Positions 59,094 through 64,000 of a stretch of DNA of 64,000 nt are shown piece by piece. The translations under genes and the position numbers were made by a program. Below the pieces are notes generated by a model, which was not told the DNA's origin, made no database searches, and saw only the letters and a program-made list of their open reading frames with translations. Source of the stretch: JANNBN01 sp031430595 (lineage in GTDB: Bacteria > Actinomycetota > Acidimicrobiia > Acidimicrobiales > JANYDT01); the NCBI GenBank assembly GCA_031430595.1, contig JANPBU010000007.1, forward strand, positions 62,001-126,000, written 5' to 3'. Every line of letters begins with the position of its first letter. Positions within the stretch are counted from its first letter, which is position 1.

Positions 59094-59963
59094 TCACATC
59101 TTCTCGCCGCCATGCGGCTCTGGGGTGACGGGCGAAATCAGTACCGTGGGCTGGGTAATCGGGGCCATGAGCGCCCCGCTTTCGAACGACATGAGGGCCA
59201 TGATTCTCCACGCCCGTCGCACCTCATCCGCCTTTCCAGGTTTCGTTACAACGGAAAGCCGGTAAACAAGTCGATCGTCTTTCACATCAATAATCCCGTC
59301 GGCTGCTGGTTTGCCATCAAGGGCCGACTTCACTGCGGGGTCATCGGCCAGAGCTTGACAGAGGCGCGTCGCTTCGACGTCGAGGTCAAGCAAATGGCTG
59401 GTCCGGGCAACGTCGAGGTCAAGTACAGCCTTCGGTGACTTCGAAAGGTTCGCAGTTCGGATGATGCCACCATGCGGAACATGCCACACCCGGCCGTCGC
59501 CATCTCTTAATCGTACGCTTCGAAGTGTGATGCGCTCGACGACGCCGACGGCATGACCAACGTCGACCGAATCGCCTACCCCGTATTGATCTTCAGCGAT
59601 CACGAAGAATCCGGCGACGGCATCTCGTACAAGGGTTTGAGCACCGAACGCCAAGGCACCACCAATGACGGTAGCGGTCGCCACGAAGGCACCAATATTG
59701 ACCCCAAGCTCGCTTACAACCGTGATGAGGGTGGTAGCCCAAATGAGGCCAATAGCGGTCGATCGAAGCACTGTGCCAATGGCGCGCTGGCGAACTTTCA
59801 GCCGGTCACGGTTGGCACCGGGTATCGCGATAACTCGAGACGTGAGCCGCCGAACGAACGTCTTCACCACAATCGTTAGGACGACCGCCACCACGACGAC
59901 GCCAAGAATTCGTAACGGGGTTTTCAGATGAAGTTCGTCGAGTCGATCAGCGAAGGCAACCAT
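59094..59963 (-). CDS. Small-conductance mechanosensitive channel (MscS family)
   Basis: A 289-residue protein. Three hydrophobic segments are visible: LRILGVVVVAVVLTIVV, TAIGLIWATTLITVVSELG and the pore-lining third segment from GAFVATATVIGGALAFGAQT. DAVAGFFVIAEDQYGVGDSV follows, with the typical beta-domain EDQYGVGDSVDVGHAVGVVE. It ends with a soluble C-terminal alpha/beta domain. The start ATG at 59963 is used. Family members release solutes under osmotic downshock. Genes on both sides are unrelated. Confidence 0.88.
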   Translation of the reverse strand: MVAFADRLDELHLKTPLRILGVVVVAVVLTIVVKTFVRRLTSRVIAIPGANRDRLKVRQRAIGTVLRSTAIGLIWATTLITVVSELGVNIGAFVATATVIGGALAFGAQTLVRDAVAGFFVIAEDQYGVGDSVDVGHAVGVVERITLRSVRLRDGDGRVWHVPHGGIIRTANLSKSPKAVLDLDVARTSHLLDLDVEATRLCQALADDPAVKSALDGKPAADGIIDVKDDRLVYRLSVVTKPGKADEVRRAWRIMALMSFESGALMAPITQPTVLISPVTPEPHGGEKM

Positions 59964-60061
59964 TGCCGTGCAGCTTCCCCCATTCCTATGAGCGGACAAA
60001 CAATCGTTGTCTGGATAGGTACTGTAAGTTAACAGCGTGCATATAAATGCATCTCAGTTGT

Positions 60062-60075
60062 CGAACATGTGTTCG
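60062..60075. promoter_or_regulatory. LexA (SOS) box
   Basis: CGAACATGTGTTCG is an exact fit to the Gram-positive LexA consensus CGAACrnryGTTCG, with perfect CGAACA/TGTTCG half-sites. It lies 22 bases upstream of the HNH relic. LexA-controlled DUF222/HNH (13E12) genes are known in mycobacteria. Confidence 0.8.
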
Positions 60076-60096
60076 CATTTGTGATTTGTTGAGTGC

Positions 60097-60641
60097 TTGG
60101 AAGCAGACGGAATCGCAGAACAGGTTGCGTACTTCGACGCAGCTGTTCGGACACCGACACAACGTCGCCACGATGCGTTGCACGACATGCTCGCTGATTC
60201 ACTGAGTAGCGGCGAGCGGCGCACCGTTGGCGGTGAACGCCCACACGTAATTGTCGTGGTGGACGCCGAAACTGGTCAGGCCAGAACCGGATCCATGATT
60301 TTTCTTTCGATGTTGGAACACCCGACACTGCAATCCCTATTCGCCAACGAAGAGCGGTCCTGGCCCGAGACCAGCAGTGCCGGTTTCCTGGCTGCTCGCA
60401 CCACGCAAGATGGTCAGACATTCACCACATCACGTACCGACGTAACGGCGGGGCCAACCAACTCGGCAATCTGGTGTTGATGTGCCGATATCACCACCGT
60501 AAGATTCGCCGAGAGAACCTAAAACTTGAGTGGCAACCCGATCAGATCACGTTGAGCGTCCATTGGCCGAGCGGCACCCAAAGTCACTCACCACCCACCC
60601 CAAACATCACCCGTCTCTTCGCTAGTGCGCCCCTTCGATAG
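60097..60641 (+). pseudogene. Remnant of a DUF222/HNH endonuclease (13E12-type) gene
   Basis: Two frames join. The first, from about 60097, reads RTPTQRRHDALHDMLADSL and GGERPHVIVVVDAETG, typical of DUF222, then becomes non-typical where the HNH entry should be and reaches AGPTN. After a missing base near 60453 the frame continues as LGNLVLMCRYHHRKIR to TLSVHWPSG and a stop at 60641. The HNH end (C-R-Y-H-H) is clear, but the central block with the ERDRHCxFPGC motif is missing. Intact family members have about 400 residues; about 180 remain here. No proper start codon survives. A good LexA box remains upstream. Confidence 0.8.
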
Positions 60642-61131
60642 CGCGCCCGGTAGTTGGTCGAAGGCTCACCGAAATCATTACGATCATCGATCCACACAAG
60701 CCGAAGTACCAGATGACCATGATGAGTCGCTTCCAGCCATGATGGTCTGGGTCGTCAAGCAGCAAACCACCGAGAGGAACTGAAGCAAGTAGTGCAACGA
60801 GTACACGTGCCCACCATTTCCAACGGCGTTTGGCAAGGCAAAGTGCGCCGAGCAGCACCGTCGGAAGCATGATGATTCCCCCTCCCATGCCAAGCAGGAT
60901 TGACGATGCCGCGCCGAAGAAACGCGACGTGGTGGGATGCGTCGAAGCACGAACGAAGCCCATTGCGAGGCCGATAATCGTTGGGGCCAGCAAAATGTAA
61001 CCGGTGCCGCCCAGCGAAAACTCGGGGTCGGTCGAGATGAACCGCATCCAAAGGCGCGCCGTCACGCCCCAGACCAACCCGAAACCGGCACCTTGAGCAG
61101 TTACCACACGGCGCGAGATCAACCTCGTCAT
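60622..61131 (-). CDS. Small polytopic membrane protein
   Basis: A 169-residue protein with four or five hydrophobic segments: GAGFGLVWGVTARLWM, GTGYILLAPTIIGLAMGFV, AASSILLGMGGGIIMLPTVLLG, ARVLVALLASVPLGGLLL and WYFGLCGSMIVMISVS. I do not recognise a family. ATG 61131 is chosen, as the upstream part overlaps sodC. It overlaps the HNH relic by 20 bases at its 3' end and starts four bases after the sodC stop, so it is probably co-transcribed with sodC. Confidence 0.7.
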   Translation of the reverse strand: MTRLISRRVVTAQGAGFGLVWGVTARLWMRFISTDPEFSLGGTGYILLAPTIIGLAMGFVRASTHPTTSRFFGAASSILLGMGGGIIMLPTVLLGALCLAKRRWKWWARVLVALLASVPLGGLLLDDPDHHGWKRLIMVIWYFGLCGSMIVMISVSLRPTTGRAIEGAH

Positions 61132-61135
61132 CGCA

Positions 61136-61753
61136 TTAGTCCACCAGCCCACAGGCCAATCGCGCCCCACCGTTTCCAGTATTTTTTGTGAGGATTAGCG
61201 CTTCATCGGAGTTCGGCGTGTACTGATTTGGCGCAATTCCGACCGGTATATTGCCAAAGTTATCGGCGTTGGCGTGAACAATGAGCACCTTTGCTTTCAG
61301 TTGTTCAAAATCAAGTTGGGCAATACGGAAACTTCCGCTTGCAGCTCCATCTGATCCGACATAGATGCTCGGAAGATCGCCATGATGGGACCCATGATCT
61401 TGCCCGTCGATCTTCCAGTGGCCGTCTGCCGCTACGAACCACGTAGTTGGTTGCTGCGTTGGGTCGCTGATACATCCAACGCCGTTCGCTGGATCATTGT
61501 TTGCGTGCAGATGCATACCGTGAAACATGTCGAAACCAATCGAACCGACTGGAAATTGAAGCTTTACAACCACTTCGGTATGTTTCTGCTTCTTGACAAA
61601 CGACACTGTTCCGAGCCGAATTCCAGCGGACGAGGTCATTGTCACTTTGAAGGCATTCGGCGAGGCGTCGCTGATGCCTCCAAGGCCAAGAGTCGCGATT
61701 CCGAGTCCAAGAACTACAGCGGTTCCAAAACCGCCAAGAGCCAGCGTTTTCAT
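61136..61753 (-). CDS. sodC: Copper/zinc superoxide dismutase-like exported protein
   Basis: A 205-residue exported protein of the Cu/Zn-SOD family, which would destroy superoxide outside the membrane. The start at ATG 61753 follows a strong GGGAG site and gives a signal peptide of about 29 residues (TLALGGFGTAVVLGLGIATL core). The copper/zinc ligands are in FHGMHLHAN, in DGQDHGSHHGDLPS and in VHANADNFGNIP. GGARLACG near the C-terminus holds the second cysteine of the disulfide; the first is in GVGCISD. It is divergent from the ECF sigma gene. Confidence 0.85.
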   Translation of the reverse strand: MKTLALGGFGTAVVLGLGIATLGLGGISDASPNAFKVTMTSSAGIRLGTVSFVKKQKHTEVVVKLQFPVGSIGFDMFHGMHLHANNDPANGVGCISDPTQQPTTWFVAADGHWKIDGQDHGSHHGDLPSIYVGSDGAASGSFRIAQLDFEQLKAKVLIVHANADNFGNIPVGIAPNQYTPNSDEALILTKNTGNGGARLACGLVD

Positions 61754-61789
61754 TTTCTCTCCCTTCATATCGATTTCGTGGATACCTCT

Positions 61790-61856
61790 TACAGACGTGT
61801 GAGGTGTGTTGTTCAGGCGACACGTCACCCGATTTTTCTTCGAGTTCGTCTGTAAG
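61790..61856. promoter_or_regulatory. Perfect inverted 10-mers in the sodC/sigma divergent region
   Basis: CTTACAGACG (61790-61799) and its exact reverse complement CGTCTGTAAG (61847-61856) stand 47 bases apart. Each copy faces one of the two divergent genes, so each lies at an equivalent place in an outward-facing promoter. They may be paired promoter elements or regulator sites; which one is undecided. Confidence 0.45.
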
Positions 61857-61861
61857 TACCA

Positions 61862-62470
61862 ATGGCTCTTTGCTTGACCGTTGTCCTTTCAACTGTTGCT
61901 GGCAGTGGTGAAATGTCAACGTGCTTCACGAAAAGTACCGAGGCACTCGTTATCGCGACCTTTCACACCGAAGGTCGTTCACTTGTGCGCTTAGCGCGGC
62001 TCTTTGTTGACGACCAGGACGCAGCTGAAGACCTCGTCCAGGAAGCTTTCATTCGTTTAGCTCGGCACGCTTCTGCGGTCGCGGATGAAACGAAAGTACC
62101 CGCATACCTTCGGTCAATAGTCTTGAACCTTGCCAGAGACCATAACCGCCGGGGACTCGTTTCACACCGTCACCTCGCCGCATCAGGGCGCGAGATTGAC
62201 GTTGTTGTGAATCCGGTCGATGATCTGCTCGTTCAAGACGAACGTCATGCAATTGTATTGGCGGCCGTACGTGCACTTTCGTTTCGACAACGTGATTGCA
62301 TCACGCTCCGCTACTTTGAGGAGCAAGGCATCGAATCCATCGCCACCACACTAAAGATCTCACCCAACTCGGTAAAGACTCACCTGCAACGAGGGCTCGC
62401 TGCACTTCACGCTTCGCTAGATCTTTCGCTAGCCCTCTCGTCAGATCTCTCGTTGGAAGACGCACAATGA
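61862..62470 (+). CDS. ECF-type RNA polymerase sigma factor
   Basis: A 202-residue sigma-70 family protein of the extracytoplasmic-function type. Region 2 shows DDQDAAEDLVQEAFIRLARH, with VPAYLRSIVLNLARDHNRR after it. Region 4 shows LSFRQRDCITLRYFEEQGI and IATTLKISPNSVKTHLQRGL, its helix-turn-helix. ATG 61862 is listed, but M18 at 61913 starts nearer to region 2 and is also plausible. Its stop overlaps the start of the next gene (ATGA), as usual for sigma/anti-sigma pairs. It is divergent from sodC. Confidence 0.88.
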   Translation: MALCLTVVLSTVAGSGEMSTCFTKSTEALVIATFHTEGRSLVRLARLFVDDQDAAEDLVQEAFIRLARHASAVADETKVPAYLRSIVLNLARDHNRRGLVSHRHLAASGREIDVVVNPVDDLLVQDERHAIVLAAVRALSFRQRDCITLRYFEEQGIESIATTLKISPNSVKTHLQRGLAALHASLDLSLALSSDLSLEDAQ

Positions 62471-63204
62471 ATCACAAGGCTGAGCCGTCGGAATTGGAGC
62501 AACGGCTCGTCGAAGCGTTCCAGGCTGCAAGCAACGAAACGATCGAACACCCAGACCTCTTTGAACGAGTGCGACGAACCATCGTCGAGGACGAAATACG
62601 TCGGGTTTGGCGAAAGCGAATGATTGTCAAAGGCCTCGCCTTCGTTTCGGCCGGGTCGAGTCTCACACTTCTACTCACTGATAAACGCAACGGAAGGATC
62701 ACCATGTCTTGGTGGCTCATCGAACTGTTAACTACGGCCATTCTGATCACAATCGCAATCTTTCTTGGGCCGTTCATCAAACGCTTTGGTCGCGCTTACG
62801 CGGCCGATGTCTTCCGAGCAAACCCACGAACGGGGAAGAGCTACCTGATACTTACTGATATTGCCTACTACCTAATTTTCAGCGCTTTCATTTTGTTCAC
62901 GGTAAATTTCGAACAGTTTGACAGCTGGAAACTATCAACAGGCAACCAGCTAAAACATGAAGTCGCGCGGGTCGCCGGCATTCTGCTCATCATGGGTTTT
63001 ATGCACGCCGCCAACGTGGTTGCACTACCACTCATCGGACGAATGCTGACGTGGAACGCAAACTCCGAATCTGTTACACAACAAGCTTTTGAAGCACCAT
63101 CGAACACGGCGAGTTTACTGACCCCCGGGGGAATACCACTCAGCCCGGGAACTTGGACGGTGCGTATCGAACGGATTGGTTCCCCGAACGATAACGATAC
63201 TTAG
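62467..63204 (+). CDS. Membrane protein coupled to the ECF sigma factor (candidate anti-sigma)
   Basis: A 245-residue protein overlapping the sigma gene by four bases. The N-terminal 55 residues are charged and soluble (EQRLVEAFQAASNETIEHPD, then VRRTIVEDEIRRVWRKR). Four hydrophobic segments follow (MIVKGLAFVSAGSSLTLLL, WWLIELLTTAILITIAIFL, LTDIAYYLIFSAFILFTV and AGILLIMGFMHAANVVALPL), and then a soluble C-terminal tail. No zinc-finger anti-sigma motif (HxxxCxxC) is present. Gene order and coupling fit a membrane-bound controller of the sigma factor. This is an inference and the protein has no recognised family. Confidence 0.65.
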   Translation: MNHKAEPSELEQRLVEAFQAASNETIEHPDLFERVRRTIVEDEIRRVWRKRMIVKGLAFVSAGSSLTLLLTDKRNGRITMSWWLIELLTTAILITIAIFLGPFIKRFGRAYAADVFRANPRTGKSYLILTDIAYYLIFSAFILFTVNFEQFDSWKLSTGNQLKHEVARVAGILLIMGFMHAANVVALPLIGRMLTWNANSESVTQQAFEAPSNTASLLTPGGIPLSPGTWTVRIERIGSPNDNDT

Positions 63205-63218
63205 CGTTTTTGAACACG

Positions 63219-64000
63219 TCACAGCTGGGCAAGGGTGAGCCAGAGTTCGTCAGGGATGTGAACGTGAGCAGCGTCGATATCAGTGACGATTTCGGCGGCT
63301 GATCGCGCCCCGACCACCACTGACGACACCGCTGCGTGGCGAAGGGGAAACTGAATCGCAGCCGCAGCCAGGCTCACGCCGTGTGAACGACAGGCATCAC
63401 CCATCAACTTGGCACGATCGATCATCGCAGCCTCAGCTTGGGCGTAGTCGTACATTTGGTTGGCCTCAGGGTCGACGAGTAGCCCGCTATTAAACACCCC
63501 ACCAACGATTACCTCGACACCTCGCTCTAAACATCGCGGCAGTAAATCATCGGCACCCCTACGATCGAGCAGCGAATACCGCCCTGCAAGCAACACGCAA
63601 TCAAGATCAACCCGTTCCACAAACCGGTCGAGCATGCCTGCCTGATTCATCCCTCAACCAACAGCACCAATCACACCGGCGTCACGTAGGTCGATCAATG
63701 CCGCCGAAGGCGCCATCGAGGGCTTCGTGCTCATGATCATCGGGGTCGTGTACATGAACAATGTCAAGACGATCGGCGCCAAGACGAATTAGGCTTTCCT
63801 CGATGGATCGAAGTACGCCATCGCGAGAGAAGTCCGGCACCGGCATCAACCAAGTAGTACCCGCGTACACCGAATCAGGCGCCACGCCTTCCACCGGCCG
63901 AAGCAGTTTGCCAACTTTGCTGGCCAGAACATACTCAGCACGCGGATGTTTGGCGAGTGCCTCACCCAACCTCAGTTCAGACAGCCCGTTTCCGTAGAGG
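63219..64000 (-). pseudogene. Broken aldo/keto reductase (D-threo-aldose 1-dehydrogenase-like), running off the right edge
   Basis: From the window edge a frame reads YGNGLSELRLGEALAKHPRA and continues through VLASKVGKLLRP to LDGAFGGIDRP, typical of the aldo/keto reductase barrel. Near 63702 an extra base shifts the frame; the correct continuation LIDLRDAGVIGAVG then meets a TGA at 63654-63656. From MNQAGMLDRFVERV on, it reads normally to the C-terminus, including GGVFNSGLL and PLRHAAVSSVVVGA. With one frameshift and one nonsense codon the gene is inactive. The family oxidises aldoses such as L-fucose or pyridoxal. The 5' end lies outside the window. Confidence 0.8.

Noticed and set aside
1..64000. 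CRISPR arrays, rRNA and tRNA genes
   Set aside because: No regularly spaced repeats, rRNA motifs or cloverleaf-like tRNA sequences were seen. The palindromes are dispersed and not spaced as an array.
6424..64000. Explaining all frameshifts as sequencing errors
   Set aside because: About 55 genes, many over 1.5 kb, are intact. The lesions cluster in accessory genes that also show missing starts, deletions or stop codons. Read inspection would decide for the two homopolymer indels.

Overview
The window looks like chromosomal DNA of an actinomycete, most likely an aquatic Acidimicrobiia (Ilumatobacter/Microthrix-like). This placement is an inference. It rests on moderate G+C, frequent GTG and TTG starts, an SCO6745-family protein, a DUF222/HNH gene behind a Gram-positive-type LexA box, an actinobacterial biotin carboxylase/BCCP fusion, and DUF1501/DUF1800 and branched-chain amino-acid-type ABC genes. 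No rRNA, tRNA, CRISPR array, intact transposase or prophage was seen.

Layout. 1-0.9 kb: edge of a toxin-antitoxin operon, a DUF4143 remnant and a SnoaL-like gene. 0.9-6.3 kb: rfbA-birA diverging from accA, then an M20 amidohydrolase and a lipoprotein. 6.3-7.3 kb: a broken AbiEi/DUF559 gene between two copies of a 47-bp palindromic repeat. 7.3-20.2 kb: mostly single metabolic genes (LpdA-like flavoprotein, hutF, SCO6745, puuD-gabD, a PhnD-GNAT fusion, a desaturase with its likely XRE regulator, methylmalonyl-CoA mutase, a DUF4143 ATPase). 20.4-33.9 kb: a tightly packed minus-strand cluster, read from 33.9 down to 20.4. It encodes a substrate-binding protein, a lipoprotein, an MFS-LivF fusion, a LivH-LivM-LivG fusion, an amine oxidase, a DUF2079 membrane protein and two dynamin-like GTPases. 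34-46.2 kb: meaB, a methyltransferase, a HerA-like ATPase, a TauD-type dioxygenase, beta-carbonic anhydrase, rhodanese-ThiF, sirtuin, pepA, cobalamin adenosyltransferase and a NUDIX hydrolase. 46.5-59.1 kb: an RCCR-like (bilin reductase superfamily) gene, an isochorismatase-type hydrolase, a DUF1501/DUF1800 pair, pyrE, a lone CoxL-type molybdenum hydroxylase, and a four-gene cluster (Asp/Glu racemase-superfamily enzyme, FAD hydroxylase, acyl-CoA dehydrogenase-like protein, unknown). 59.1-64 kb: an MscS channel, an SOS-boxed HNH pseudogene, sodC diverging from an ECF sigma factor with a co-encoded membrane protein, and a broken aldo/keto reductase.

Functional links. Methylmalonyl-CoA mutase (16.7 kb), MeaB (34.1 kb) and PduO-type adenosyltransferase (44.1 kb) together make and maintain an adenosylcobalamin-dependent mutase. 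BirA is encoded divergently from the biotin-bearing carboxylase that it probably modifies. PuuD and GabD are successive steps of putrescine/GABA breakdown. The ABC parts in the 20-34 kb cluster form a complete import system with an unusual domain arrangement.

The strongest unexplained signals are: the intergenic 47-bp palindrome family with compensatory arm changes and one half-copy fused to a broken gene; the MFS-LivF and LivHMG fusions; the bacterial RCCR-like protein; and the LexA box kept in front of a decayed HNH gene. Four decayed genes lie among about 55 intact ones, so accessory genes appear to be lost selectively.
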